From Acidobacteriota bacterium (GTDB lineage Bacteria; Acidobacteriota; UBA890; WLXD01): a stretch of 64,000 nucleotides of DNA. The translations under genes were made by a program, and so were the position numbers. Under the pieces are notes generated by a model. It searched no databases and had not been told where the DNA came from. It was given only the letters and a program-made list of their open reading frames with translations. Below, in pieces: positions 27,412 through 36,457 of this stretch. The DNA is taken from positions 310,001 to 374,000 of the forward strand of contig WLXD01000004.1 of assembly GCA_012103255.1 (NCBI GenBank). The letters are read 5' to 3'. How positions within the stretch are numbered: position 1 is the stretch's first letter; every line of letters starts with the position of its first letter.

Positions 27412-27545
27412 TTGGAGATCGTCTGCAGTTCGGCGAATGGCGCGACAGGCCGGGTCATGAAACTCACCTCTAATTCAAACGTAGTCGCATAGAGAAGCAT
27501 CCAAACATAGAAACCGGCCGAGCCCCCGCAAACCAGGAGAACCCC

Positions 27546-28337
27546 GTGCATCTCAAGTCCATTGTCGCGCTTGCCGCGCTCGCAGCCTCTCCGGCGTTCG
27601 CCTTTTCCGCACAAGAGGCCGAAGAAGAGTTCAACTGGGCCGGAAGCGTAGCCCGCGGTGACCACATCGAGATCCAGAACCTCAATGGTCCGATCGCCGC
27701 CGAATACACGTCGGGCGACCGAGTCGAGGTCGTGGCATACAAAGAAGGCCCCCGCGACCACATCGAAGAGGTCGACATCGAGGTGGTGGAGCACGCCAAC
27801 GGCGTGACGATCTGCTCGGTTTACCCGAACCGGGATGGTCGTAGCAACGTCTGCGGCCCCGGAGACGACGCGAATCTCAACAACAACGGCAAGAACAAGA
27901 CGCGAGTCACGTTCACCGTGCGCGTTCCAGCGGGCGTTGACCTCATCGCCGACACCATGAACGGCCGCGTCACGACAGATGACATGCAGAGCAACCTGCG
28001 GCTCGAAACGATGAACGGCGCGATCACGGCTGACAGCACCGGCTGGATTCACGCCGAGACGATGAACGGAGCCGTTGACGTCGCCATGGGATCGGCTGAC
28101 TGGACCGGCGGACTCGAACTCTCGTCCATGAACGGCAGCATCGAGGTCGCCCTCCCTGGTAGCGCCGATGTCGACGTCGATGCCGAGACCATGAACGGCC
28201 GCGTCACTTCCGACTTCGACGGCGTCGAGATCCGCGGCCGGCGGAAGAACCACGCCAACGGCACCATCGGCAGTGGCGGCCGCGACCTCGACCTGAGCAC
28301 CATGAACGGCAGCATCCGGATTCGCCGGAGCCGCTAG
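27546..28337 (+). CDS. DUF4097-like secreted beta-repeat protein (TMNG repeats)
   Basis: 263 residues, GTG start with AGGAGA five bases upstream. A signal peptide (1-22, SPAFAFSAQ) is followed by strands with the repeat T/S-M-N-G (NLNGPI, DTMNGRV, ETMNGAI, ETMNGAV, SSMNGSI, ETMNGRV, STMNGSI), each about 20-25 residues apart. These are predicted turns of a beta-helix as in DUF4097 proteins. A loop with two Cys (ICSVY, NVCGPG) may form a disulfide. Function is unknown. Unlike the DGD-repeat relative at 16812, it has no PadR or permease beside it. Confidence 0.85.
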   Translation: MHLKSIVALAALAASPAFAFSAQEAEEEFNWAGSVARGDHIEIQNLNGPIAAEYTSGDRVEVVAYKEGPRDHIEEVDIEVVEHANGVTICSVYPNRDGRSNVCGPGDDANLNNNGKNKTRVTFTVRVPAGVDLIADTMNGRVTTDDMQSNLRLETMNGAITADSTGWIHAETMNGAVDVAMGSADWTGGLELSSMNGSIEVALPGSADVDVDAETMNGRVTSDFDGVEIRGRRKNHANGTIGSGGRDLDLSTMNGSIRIRRSR

Positions 28338-28454
28338 AGACTGACCGCGCGGAGCCTGGCCTCGCGGCCGGGCTCGCGCCAGTCGGAGTCGCCCCGGCGC
28401 CCAAACGACCACGGTGGACGGGCGTTTTCAGCACGCGTCGGTTATAACTTGGGA

Positions 28455-29111
28455 ATGGCCGATCAAGAGGGTGGGACTTCGAAGAAACGGGATCTACCGG
28501 ATGTACTTCCGGTCTTTCCCCTGCGCGGAACACTGCTACTGCCCGGCTGTCGGCTGCCGCTGCGAGTCTTCGAGCCGCGCTATCTGCAGATGGTCGAGGA
28601 CGCCCTCGAAGGCGACCGGATGATCGGCGTTGTTCAGCCGCTCAACGAGGACGATGTATTCGAGCCCGAACTGCAGCAGATCGGCTGCGCGGGCCGCGTA
28701 GCCTCTGTGAAGCAGTCCGAGGGCGGCGAGTACATGATCGGTCTCGTGGGAGTGGCTCGCTTCGGCATCCGGCACGAGATCGCATCCGACAAGCTGTATC
28801 GCCTCGTCGAACCGAACTGGGCGCCGATTGGAAGCACTACCGAGGATCGCAGCCTCGAAGTCGACCGCGAAGAACTCGTCGCCAATCTGAGGACTTATTT
28901 CGACACACACGGTTTGGAAGCGAACTGGCGTGCAATCGAGGCGAGTGGCGATGAAGAACTCGTCAATTCGCTGGCGATGGTCTGCCCGTTCGAGCCCACC
29001 GAGAAGCAGGCGTTGCTCGAAGCTCCAGACCTGGAGCGGCGCAGCCGTCTGGTGATCGCTCTCATGAACATGTCCGTCCTGCCCGAGCAGGACTCACCAC
29101 GGGTGCACTGA
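28455..29111 (+). CDS. LON peptidase substrate-binding-domain protein
   Basis: 218 residues from ATG 28455; a TTG two codons earlier is possible. Residues 15-205 match the LON substrate-binding (PUA-like) domain: LPVFPLRGTLLLPGCRLPL, VFEPRYLQMVEDAL, GCAGRVASV, and a helical C-terminal half. There is no ATPase or protease part. Stand-alone LON-SB proteins are common, and their role is not settled. The next gene starts two bases after its stop, so the pair is probably one unit. Confidence 0.9.
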   Translation: MADQEGGTSKKRDLPDVLPVFPLRGTLLLPGCRLPLRVFEPRYLQMVEDALEGDRMIGVVQPLNEDDVFEPELQQIGCAGRVASVKQSEGGEYMIGLVGVARFGIRHEIASDKLYRLVEPNWAPIGSTTEDRSLEVDREELVANLRTYFDTHGLEANWRAIEASGDEELVNSLAMVCPFEPTEKQALLEAPDLERRSRLVIALMNMSVLPEQDSPRVH

Positions 29112-29112
29112 A

Positions 29113-29631
29113 TTGGGACTTCTCGACTGGCTCGGCGGCAACCAGGAGCACGCGAGCACCGATCAAGGCGACATCGAGACGGTCCGGCGGATCGCCGGTG
29201 AACTCGACGCCCTGCCGGCTGACCGTGCCCGGTATGTCGCCTGTTTCGCCTATATCCTCGGCCGCGTCGCGCATGCCGATCTCGATGTGTCCGATGAAGA
29301 GATCGCGGCTATGGAGAGCATCGTCGCCGAGCGCGCCGACCTGCCCGTGGCACAGGCCGCGCTCGTGGTGCAGATCGCCAAGCAGCGCAACGAGTTGTTC
29401 GGCGGCACCGACAACTTCCTCGTGACCCGCACGTTCGCCGAGATGGCGGATCAGGACGCCAAGCGCGCTCTGCTCGATTGCCTCTATGCGGTGTCGGCGG
29501 CCGACAACTCGATCAGCGCCGAAGAGGACCAGGAGATCCGTCGCATCACCGGCGAGATCAACCTGGGCCACGACGAGTTCATCCGAGCCCGCGCCAAGTA
29601 CGTCGATCAGCTTTCGGTGATGCAGGACTAA
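29113..29631 (+). CDS. TerB-family (tellurite-resistance-like) protein
   Basis: 172 residues, TTG start one base after the LON-domain gene. It is all-helical and shows two TerB-like repeats: HADLDVSDEEIAAMESIV, and AADNSISAEEDQEIRRI, whose acidic loops resemble the metal-binding site of TerB. The family (also the N-terminal part of DjlA) is cytosolic or membrane-associated, with roles in stress sensing that are poorly defined. No other ter genes (TerC, TerD) are near, so tellurite resistance is not implied. Confidence 0.85.
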   Translation: MGLLDWLGGNQEHASTDQGDIETVRRIAGELDALPADRARYVACFAYILGRVAHADLDVSDEEIAAMESIVAERADLPVAQAALVVQIAKQRNELFGGTDNFLVTRTFAEMADQDAKRALLDCLYAVSAADNSISAEEDQEIRRITGEINLGHDEFIRARAKYVDQLSVMQD

Positions 29632-29670
29632 GTTCCGCGACGCCCCGCCGATCGGCTACACTCGGCCGCC

Positions 29671-31440
29671 ATGCAGCTCGCCACGCTCGACCTGATCATC
29701 GTTGTCGCCTTCCTGGGCGTCTCGCTCGCCATCGGTATCGCGGTAGCTCGCCGCGCCGGGTCGAGTCATACGGAGTTCTTCCTCTCGGGGCGCAACATGC
29801 CGTGGTGGCTGCTCGGCGTGTCGATGGTGGCGACAACGTTTTCCACCGACACTCCGAATCTCGTCACGGACATCGTCAGAACGAACGGCGTCGCCGGCAA
29901 CTGGGTGTGGTGGGCTTTCCTGCTCACCGGGATGCTGACGACGTTCCTCTACGCGCGTCTTTGGCGTCGCTCGGGCGTGGAAACCGATATCGGGTTCTAC
30001 GAGATTCGCTATTCAGGGCGGGCGGCCGCGTTTCTCCGCGGCTTCCGGGCGCTCTACTTGGGTGTGTTCTTCAACGTGATGATCATGGCCACGGTGACGT
30101 TGGCCGCGATCAAGATCGGCGGCGTGATGCTGGGGCTGACGCCTACTCAGACCGTTCTTCTGGCCGGCACCGTCACACTGATCTATTCGATGCTCGGCGG
30201 GCTCACCGGTGTGATCCTCACCGACTTTCTGCAATTCGGAATCGCGATGTTCGGCTCGATCGCCGCGGCCTGGTACGCCCTCGCGCGACCGGAAGTCGGC
30301 GGCCTGGAAGGACTGCTGAGCAACCCCGAAGTGCAGTCGAAGCTGGACCTGGTCCCCGACTGGTCGGATCCGGAACTCGCTGTGGCGGTATTCGTTGTCC
30401 CGCTCGCGGTGCAATGGTGGGCCACCTGGTACCCGGGCTCCGAGCCCGGCGGCGGCGGCTACATCGCCCAGCGCATGCTCGCTGCACGCGACGAGCGTCA
30501 CGCGCAAGGCGCGACCCTGCTCTTCAACGTGGCGCACTACGCCCTGCGCCCCTGGCCGTGGATTCTCGTCGCGCTCGCGTCGATCGTCGTGTTCCCTGAT
30601 CTGGCATCTCTGCAGGCGGCGTTCCCACAGGTGGACCCGGCGGTGGTGCGACACGACCTCGCTTATCCGGCGATGCTCACTTTCCTGCCGACGGGACTTC
30701 TAGGCATCGTCGTGGCTTCACTTGTCGCCGCCTACATGTCGACCATCTCGACCCATCTGAACTGGGGTGCGTCGTACATCGTCAACGACTGGTACGGCCG
30801 GTTTGTGGCCCCCGACGCGAGCGAAAAGCGTCTGGTGCTCGTCGGCCGCCTCGCCACGGCGGCCCTGATGATCGGGGCGGGCTCCGTCTCGCTGCTGCTG
30901 AGCAACGCGCTGCAGGGCTTCCAGATCCTCCTGCAGATCGGCGCCGGCACCGGGCTCCTGTTCATCCTTCGTTGGTTCTGGTGGCGCATCAATGCCCAGA
31001 GCGAGATCGCCGCGATGGTCGTGTCCTTCGGCATCGCCGCGTACTTCCAGTTCATCCACCCGGCTCTGATCGGGCCGGCGCCAAGCACGACCGCGCAGCT
31101 GCTGATCGGGGTCAGCGTTACGACCGTCGCCTGGCTGGCTGCCACGTTCGCCACCGCGCCCACCGACCCGGAACGTCTGCGTGACTTCTATCGGCGCATC
31201 CGGCCGGCCGGGCCCGGCTGGGCGCCGATCCGGGCGACTGTCACCGACACGCCCGTGGCAGGTACAGAAACGAACCTGTCGGCGTCGCTCGCCTGCATGG
31301 CGCTCGGCAGCCTTGCCGTCTACGGAACTCTCTTCGGGACCGGCAATCTGCTCTACGGCAACACAGGTACGGGAACGGCTTTCCTGATCGTGTCCGCGGG
31401 TGCCACCGCGGTGATCATGCGACTCTGGAATCGCCTGTAG
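29671..31440 (+). CDS. Sodium:solute symporter (SSS family)
   Basis: 589 residues with about 13-14 membrane segments. The first segments contain FFLSGRNMPWWLLGVSMVATTFSTDTP (the conserved R-N-M-P-W and sodium-site Ser/Thr regions, shown here in two parts: FFLSGRNMPWW and SMVATTFSTDTP). Segment 8 carries AAYMSTISTHLNWGASYIVND, typical of the family's sodium-binding helix. Substrate is unclear; sugars, amino acids and carboxylates are all used in SSS. The gene has its own start 39 bases after the TerB gene and appears to be last in that run. Confidence 0.92.
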   Translation: MQLATLDLIIVVAFLGVSLAIGIAVARRAGSSHTEFFLSGRNMPWWLLGVSMVATTFSTDTPNLVTDIVRTNGVAGNWVWWAFLLTGMLTTFLYARLWRRSGVETDIGFYEIRYSGRAAAFLRGFRALYLGVFFNVMIMATVTLAAIKIGGVMLGLTPTQTVLLAGTVTLIYSMLGGLTGVILTDFLQFGIAMFGSIAAAWYALARPEVGGLEGLLSNPEVQSKLDLVPDWSDPELAVAVFVVPLAVQWWATWYPGSEPGGGGYIAQRMLAARDERHAQGATLLFNVAHYALRPWPWILVALASIVVFPDLASLQAAFPQVDPAVVRHDLAYPAMLTFLPTGLLGIVVASLVAAYMSTISTHLNWGASYIVNDWYGRFVAPDASEKRLVLVGRLATAALMIGAGSVSLLLSNALQGFQILLQIGAGTGLLFILRWFWWRINAQSEIAAMVVSFGIAAYFQFIHPALIGPAPSTTAQLLIGVSVTTVAWLAATFATAPTDPERLRDFYRRIRPAGPGWAPIRATVTDTPVAGTETNLSASLACMALGSLAVYGTLFGTGNLLYGNTGTGTAFLIVSAGATAVIMRLWNRL

Positions 31441-31542
31441 GCCGCCTGTCAGTCGCACCGCCTTTCTGCGAAGGTCTGCAAAGAATCCGTAGACAGCGCG
31501 TTCGGCCGGGGCTAAGGTTGGCCGTTCCCGACTCGCTCGAAC

Positions 31543-31620
31543 ATGGACGTTCCGATGCGCAAGCGCGACGTAGACACATATCAACCGGAGCCACTCGCGG
31601 CCGTACTCGCCGCCTGTTAG
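31543..31620 (+). CDS. Possible 25-residue leader peptide upstream of the MATE gene
   Basis: An ATG-started frame, MDVPMRKRDVDTYQPEP then eight residues ending Ala-Ala-Cys and TAG. No clear ribosome site is seen. It sits in the 256-base gap before the MATE gene and ends six bases before a strong GC hairpin. It could be a chance ORF; I list it because of the position. Confidence 0.25.
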   Translation: MDVPMRKRDVDTYQPEPLAAVLAAC

Positions 31621-31625
31621 TGGCC

Positions 31626-31644
31626 GCGCGGCCGTGCGCCGCGC
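31626..31644 (+). promoter_or_regulatory. GC-rich hairpin between small ORF and MATE gene
   Basis: GCGCGGC (31626-31632) pairs perfectly with GCCGCGC (31638-31644) around a five-base loop. No T-run follows, so it is not a standard terminator. It lies 53 bases before the GTG of the MATE gene, which has its own GGAG at 31686-31689. Confidence 0.4.
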
Positions 31645-31696
31645 CCAGTTGTTATCGCGCTGAGTTCTCTTCTTCTCTCCGTATCGGAGTCTATCC

Positions 31697-33088
31697 GTGA
31701 CTGGTCAAACTTCTGTCTGGCAAGACATCAAAGCCGCCATCAGCGGCACTCACGAGGACTACACGCAAGGGCCCATCGGCCGTGCGGTGCTGTTGCTCGC
31801 CGTGCCAATGGTCCTCGAGACCGCGATGGAGTCTCTGTTCGCGATCGTCGACGTGTTCTTCGTCTCCAAGCTCGGTCCCAGCGCCGTTGCCACGGTCGCC
31901 CTGACCGAGTCGATGCTGACGATCGTCTTCACCGTGGCTTTGGGCCTGTCCATCGGGGTCACCGCAATGGTTGCCCGCAGGATTGGGGAACAGGACCCCG
32001 ATGGGGCTGCGCGCGCCGCCGTCCAGGCGATCGCGCTGGGCATCGTGATTGCCGCGCTGATCGGAACGGTCGGTGCGTACTTCGCCGAGGATCTCCTGGC
32101 GCTCATGGGGGCATCCGACGACGTCATCGGCCATTCGATCTACACGAAGGTCATGATGGGTGGGAACGCCACCCTGCTTCTGCTGTTCCTGATCAACGCG
32201 GGGTTCCGCGGCGCTGGTGACGCAGCCATCGCCATGCGGGTGTTGTGGCTGGCCAACGGCATCAACATCTTCCTCGATCCGGCACTGATTTTCGGTTGGG
32301 GGCCTTTCCCCGAAATGGGGATTGCCGGAGCAGCCGTCGCGACCAACATCGGGCGCGGCACGGCAGTCGTGGCGCAGTTCTACCTGCTGTTCAGAGCCGG
32401 CGGACGCCTCGAGGTCAACTGGAGCCACGTGACCATCATCCCGTCGCTGATGTGGCGACTCGTGCGACTCTCGAGCACTGGGATGTTCCAAGTGTTCATC
32501 AGCATGGCGAGCTGGGTCGGACTCGTCCGGATTCTCGCGGGGTTTGGCGACCAGGTCCTGGCCGGCTACGCCGTCGGCATCCGGCTGATCTTGTTTGCGT
32601 TGCTGCCGAGTTGGGGAATGAGCAACGCGGCCGCAACGATGGTCGGCCAGAACCTCGGCGCCGGGAAACCCGATCGCGCCGAGGCAGCAGTCTGGCGCGC
32701 CGGTCTCTACAACATGTACTTCCTCGGCGGCATCGGCCTGCTGTTCATCGTGTTCGCGCCGCAACTCGTCGCGTTCTTCACGACCGATCCGGAACCTCTG
32801 CGGTATGGAATCAACTGCCTACGCATTGTCAGCTGCGGCTTCCTGTTCTACGCCTATGGCATGGTGTTGACGCAGTCGTTCAATGGAGCAGGTGATGCCT
32901 GGACGCCGACCTGGATCAATCTTGGGTGCTTCTGGGCATTCGAATTGCCTTTCGCCTACATCCTGGCCACGCAGCTCGGCGTGGGCCCGAACGGTGTGTT
33001 CATCGCAATGACGGTCGCCTTCTCCGCCCTGGCGGTGGTTTCGGCGGTCCTGTTCCGGAGAGGAACCTGGAAGACCACAGCGCTATGA
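31697..33088 (+). CDS. MATE-family multidrug efflux transporter
   Basis: 463 residues, GTG start with GGAG seven bases upstream. Twelve membrane segments are visible in two related halves; LAVPMVLETAMESLFAIVDV and NAAATMVGQNLGAGKPDRAE are typical of the NorM/DinF group. It exports cationic drugs or metabolites by proton or sodium antiport. Its TGA overlaps the ATG of the ankyrin-repeat gene (ATGA), so the two are translated together. Confidence 0.93.
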   Translation: MTGQTSVWQDIKAAISGTHEDYTQGPIGRAVLLLAVPMVLETAMESLFAIVDVFFVSKLGPSAVATVALTESMLTIVFTVALGLSIGVTAMVARRIGEQDPDGAARAAVQAIALGIVIAALIGTVGAYFAEDLLALMGASDDVIGHSIYTKVMMGGNATLLLLFLINAGFRGAGDAAIAMRVLWLANGINIFLDPALIFGWGPFPEMGIAGAAVATNIGRGTAVVAQFYLLFRAGGRLEVNWSHVTIIPSLMWRLVRLSSTGMFQVFISMASWVGLVRILAGFGDQVLAGYAVGIRLILFALLPSWGMSNAAATMVGQNLGAGKPDRAEAAVWRAGLYNMYFLGGIGLLFIVFAPQLVAFFTTDPEPLRYGINCLRIVSCGFLFYAYGMVLTQSFNGAGDAWTPTWINLGCFWAFELPFAYILATQLGVGPNGVFIAMTVAFSALAVVSAVLFRRGTWKTTAL

Positions 33089-34377
33089 GCGATCGCCTCG
33101 ACCTCACCGCAACGGTTGAAGCCCAGGACGCAGCCGAGCGCCTGCTCGAAGCTGCGCTCCTGGGCGTCGATCACAGCGACGCCAATTCGGATGCACTCGG
33201 CGAACTACTCGCGAGTGAAACCCCGGCGAGCGTGGCCAATATCTGGGTCGCCGCGGCCACCGGGCAGGCAGAGGCCGTGCGCCGATTCCTCGATGAGACG
33301 CCCGAACTCGCGAACGAGCCTGGCGGCACACGCGGGTGGGAGCCGTTGCTCTACCTGTGCTTCTCGCGCGCTCTCGGTGGACTCCCCGAGTGTCGGGAGG
33401 GTATGCACGCGGCGGCGCGGCACCTGCTGGATGCGGGCGCCGACCCGAACGTCGCGTGGTTCGATTCTGCGTGGGATAACGCTCGGGAGACGCCAATCTA
33501 CGGCGCCGCCGGGGTGGCGAACGACGCAGCGCTAGCAGCGGTGCTCCTCGACGCGGGCGCTGACCCGAACGATGGAGAAACCGCGTACCACTTCGTTGAG
33601 CACGAAGGCGCACCCTGTGCGGACGTCCTATGGCCTCACCTGGACGAGAAGAGCCGCGGCACAGCGCTGCTCCACAAACTCGACTACCCCGACCTCGACG
33701 GGCTCAAGCGACTCCTGGAACTCGGTGCCGACCCTAACGGAGACTCTCCGTTTGGCAAGTACGCGCTCCACCAAGCGGTCTTCCGCGGGCACCCGAAGCG
33801 GTTCTTCGACCTCTTGTTCGAGCATGGCGCCGACCCCAACAAGCCGGACCGACTCGGCCGTACGCCGTACGGACTCGCCGCCCTTGCCGGACGAACCGAG
33901 ATCGCGGGGTGGCTCGTCGATCACGGAGCCGCCGCGAACCTCTTGCCGCTCGAGGCCTACATCGCGGCCTGCGCGATGGGCGACGCGGAACGTGCTCGTG
34001 AACTGGCGCAGGACGATCCGCAGCTGGCTGCGCGTGGCCCGGCAGAGAGACCCGCACAGATCTGCGAGGTTGCCGACGGCGGCAACGTCGATGGCACCCG
34101 ATTGATGCTCGAGCGCGGATGGGACGTCAACAGTCTCGGGCCCACCTGGTCGGAGGCGGCTGTCCACCGTGCGGCGATGCAGGGACACCGTGAGGTTGTC
34201 GAAGTGCTTTACGAAGCTGGGGCAGACCTGCGAATTCGAGACCGTTCCTACGACGCGTCACCGCTGGGCTGGGCGAACCATGGCGGGCATACCGCAATCG
34301 TGGAGTTCCTGGCGCAAGATCTTGATCGGCTAGACGACCGAGATCGCGAAGCGCTCAGCGACCACGCCGACGAGTAG
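33085..34377 (+). CDS. Ankyrin-repeat protein
   Basis: 430 residues from ATG 33085, which overlaps the stop of the MATE gene. The frame is open further upstream, but that part is antisense-like noise inside MATE. There is no signal or membrane segment. From about residue 45 the chain holds ankyrin repeats: AAATGQAEAVRRFLDE, AARHLLDAGADPN, AAVLLDAGADPND, LKRLLELGADPNG, LFEHGADPNKPD, AGWLVDHGAA, and later MLERGWDVNSL and VLYEAGADLRIRD. These repeats bind proteins. Coupling to an efflux pump suggests, but does not prove, a regulatory or scaffolding role. Confidence 0.9.
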   Translation: MSDRLDLTATVEAQDAAERLLEAALLGVDHSDANSDALGELLASETPASVANIWVAAATGQAEAVRRFLDETPELANEPGGTRGWEPLLYLCFSRALGGLPECREGMHAAARHLLDAGADPNVAWFDSAWDNARETPIYGAAGVANDAALAAVLLDAGADPNDGETAYHFVEHEGAPCADVLWPHLDEKSRGTALLHKLDYPDLDGLKRLLELGADPNGDSPFGKYALHQAVFRGHPKRFFDLLFEHGADPNKPDRLGRTPYGLAALAGRTEIAGWLVDHGAAANLLPLEAYIAACAMGDAERARELAQDDPQLAARGPAERPAQICEVADGGNVDGTRLMLERGWDVNSLGPTWSEAAVHRAAMQGHREVVEVLYEAGADLRIRDRSYDASPLGWANHGGHTAIVEFLAQDLDRLDDRDREALSDHADE

Positions 34378-34391
34378 CTCTCCGGCCGCCG

Positions 34392-36404
34392 CTAGGCGTG
34401 GACGGGCTCCGGACTCTCGACGCCCGCGAACATGCCCGGCGTGTACGCCGTGATCTTCCCGGTAAACGCAGACGCCGCTACCGTGAGCGGCGATGCCAGG
34501 TACAGACGCCCTGGGCCGGACCGACCCTTGAAGTTCCGGTTAATGGCCGAGACGGTCACCTGCTCGGCCGACTCGGAAACGCCGGGGCCGCAACCGATGC
34601 AGGCCCCGCACCCCGGTTCGATCAGGGTGATGCCGGCCTTCTCGAACGTCTCGACATAGCCGCGATCACGCGCATACTGCTCGACGCTCTTGGAACCGAA
34701 CTGAATCAGGAACTGCGCCGACGAGTGCACGCTCAGTCCAGCCGCCACCGCTTCGGCGGCAACCCGGTGGTAGAAGTCCAGGTCGTGTTCCTTCCCCGCA
34801 GTGCATGACCCGCCGTAGGCGATGTCGATTTCCACCTCGGCGAGATCCTCGATGAGTTCACCGTTGGTCGGATCGGAGGGCACGCCATGGTCGGGATCAC
34901 CGGGATTCGCGACCATCGGGGAAATCGAGCTCAGATCGATGGCGTGCACGCCGCCGGCGTACTCGGCATCAGGATCCGGTGCCACTTGGCGAGCCTTGAG
35001 GGCTTCGATGTCAACGCCCGGGCGATGCCGCTCCAGCCAATCCCAGGTCTTGTCGTCAGCTTCGACGATGGCCCCGCGCGCCGTACATTCCGTCGCCATG
35101 TTGGTGAGTGTGGCGCGCTCGTCCATCGACAGCGCCGTGACCCCTGGACCGGTGAATTCCATCACCCGATTCAGAGTGTGCTCCGGCTTGGCGTGATGCA
35201 GAAGGATGTAGAGCATCACGTCCTTCGCGGTGACCGTCTCCTGCAACTCGCCAGTCAACTCGAAACGGATCGCCTCTGGCACCTCGACGAAAGTGAACCC
35301 GCTGTAGACGAGGTTCGCATACTCGGTGGCGCCGACGCCCCATGCGAGGGCGTTGTTGCACCCGCCCATGCACGTATGGCTGTCGGTGGCCTGGATGAAG
35401 TCACCCGGGTTCACCATCCGTTCGCGCGCGACCTCGTGACAGATGCCCGGAGACACACCGTCTTCGTCCGCAAGATATCCGCCGACCTGCGAATGTTCCT
35501 GGAAGGTGCGCTGCATGCCGCGCATGGTGTCGATCTGTGGCAGAAACTGCTGCAGTTTCGGGACGTCCTCGGCGTACACCAGGTGATCCTCGAATGCCGC
35601 AAAGCGGTCCGGCGCGTTCAGCTTGTAGTCGGCGCCGTATTCCTCGGTCAGGAAGTGATGCACCTGTGCCGAGGTGTAGTCGTGCGAGTAGCCGCCATCG
35701 ACATTCACGAGCACAGCGTCGCCGGGCTTCACGTACGGAGCGCCATCACCGAGGAGGTGCTGCGCCAGGATCTTCTCGGTCATGTTCATCGAACGCGCTT
35801 CGGTTCCGTGCGGCGGAATCGTCACCTGTTCGGCGGCGAGCGCCTTGGCGAACGGGAAGAGTCCGCCGTGCTGAACAATCAACTGCGTCACAGGGTCGTA
35901 GTCGCTGTAGAAGTCCTCGAGCGAGACTTCTTCACCAGCCTCGAGCCGACGCAACAAGTCGTAGCCGCTCATCAGGACGCCCTGATTGATGTTGTTGCGT
36001 TCGTGGATGGGCGCGAACGATGCAGCCACGGCGAGGCGGATACCGCTCCACTTCTCGGCCTGGACTGCGGTCTCCCGTGAGGAACCCGTGCCCTTCCGGT
36101 AGCCGGATACGATGATCTCGAAACCACCGTCGGCCAGAGCGTCCTGCGCGAATACGCGTTCGCCGTCCACGATCAATCCGGCGTAGGCATCGCGGGCGAT
36201 GTCCTCCGGCCGGTAGCTGAAGCAGACCCAGCCCGGGGTCATGACATCGGTATTGATATCGTCGAGCAAGTCGTCGGGGAGCTTCAGGTCGTCGGCCCGA
36301 AGCGTGAGCTCACCGGACAGCTGCGCGCGAATCAACGCTGCGTCCTTGGTGAGATAGAGGACGCGCTTGCCGGGGGTCATCCGGATGGTTTCGTTCGGTT
36401 GCAT
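34392..36404 (-). CDS. Aconitase-family dehydratase with N-terminal swivel domain
   Basis: 670 residues in one chain. Residues about 50-160 are the swivel (LeuD-like) domain with SGYRKGTGSSRETAV and AASFAPIHERNNINQG, the substrate-binding loop. The catalytic large part follows (about 200-650), with DSHTCMGGCNNAL (Cys345) and PGCGACIGCGPG (Cys599, Cys602, Cys605) as [4Fe-4S] ligands. LeuC/LeuD-type enzymes place the swivel on a separate chain, and AcnA places it at the C-terminus. Swivel-first order resembles AcnB, but there is no HEAT domain. The substrate is a 2- or 3-hydroxy di- or tricarboxylate (aconitate, isopropylmalate or homoaconitate type); I cannot choose. Confidence 0.85.
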   Translation of the reverse strand: MQPNETIRMTPGKRVLYLTKDAALIRAQLSGELTLRADDLKLPDDLLDDINTDVMTPGWVCFSYRPEDIARDAYAGLIVDGERVFAQDALADGGFEIIVSGYRKGTGSSRETAVQAEKWSGIRLAVAASFAPIHERNNINQGVLMSGYDLLRRLEAGEEVSLEDFYSDYDPVTQLIVQHGGLFPFAKALAAEQVTIPPHGTEARSMNMTEKILAQHLLGDGAPYVKPGDAVLVNVDGGYSHDYTSAQVHHFLTEEYGADYKLNAPDRFAAFEDHLVYAEDVPKLQQFLPQIDTMRGMQRTFQEHSQVGGYLADEDGVSPGICHEVARERMVNPGDFIQATDSHTCMGGCNNALAWGVGATEYANLVYSGFTFVEVPEAIRFELTGELQETVTAKDVMLYILLHHAKPEHTLNRVMEFTGPGVTALSMDERATLTNMATECTARGAIVEADDKTWDWLERHRPGVDIEALKARQVAPDPDAEYAGGVHAIDLSSISPMVANPGDPDHGVPSDPTNGELIEDLAEVEIDIAYGGSCTAGKEHDLDFYHRVAAEAVAAGLSVHSSAQFLIQFGSKSVEQYARDRGYVETFEKAGITLIEPGCGACIGCGPGVSESAEQVTVSAINRNFKGRSGPGRLYLASPLTVAASAFTGKITAYTPGMFAGVESPEPVHA

Positions 36405-36457
36405 GGACGAATTATGCCAGCCTCCGAGGGCATCCGGTTCCCGCTATGCTACGTGCG

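Noticed and set aside
27408-28412. A 334-residue minus-strand frame
   Set aside because: It is the antisense shadow of the DUF4097-like gene, which has a signal peptide, a ribosome site and clear repeats.
29113-29631. Tellurite-resistance operon
   Set aside because: Only a TerB-like protein is present; no TerC, TerD or TerZ neighbours.
31622-31633. GGCCGCGCGGCC palindrome as an operator
   Set aside because: A short all-GC self-complementary stretch is expected by chance in such DNA, and it overlaps a better hairpin.
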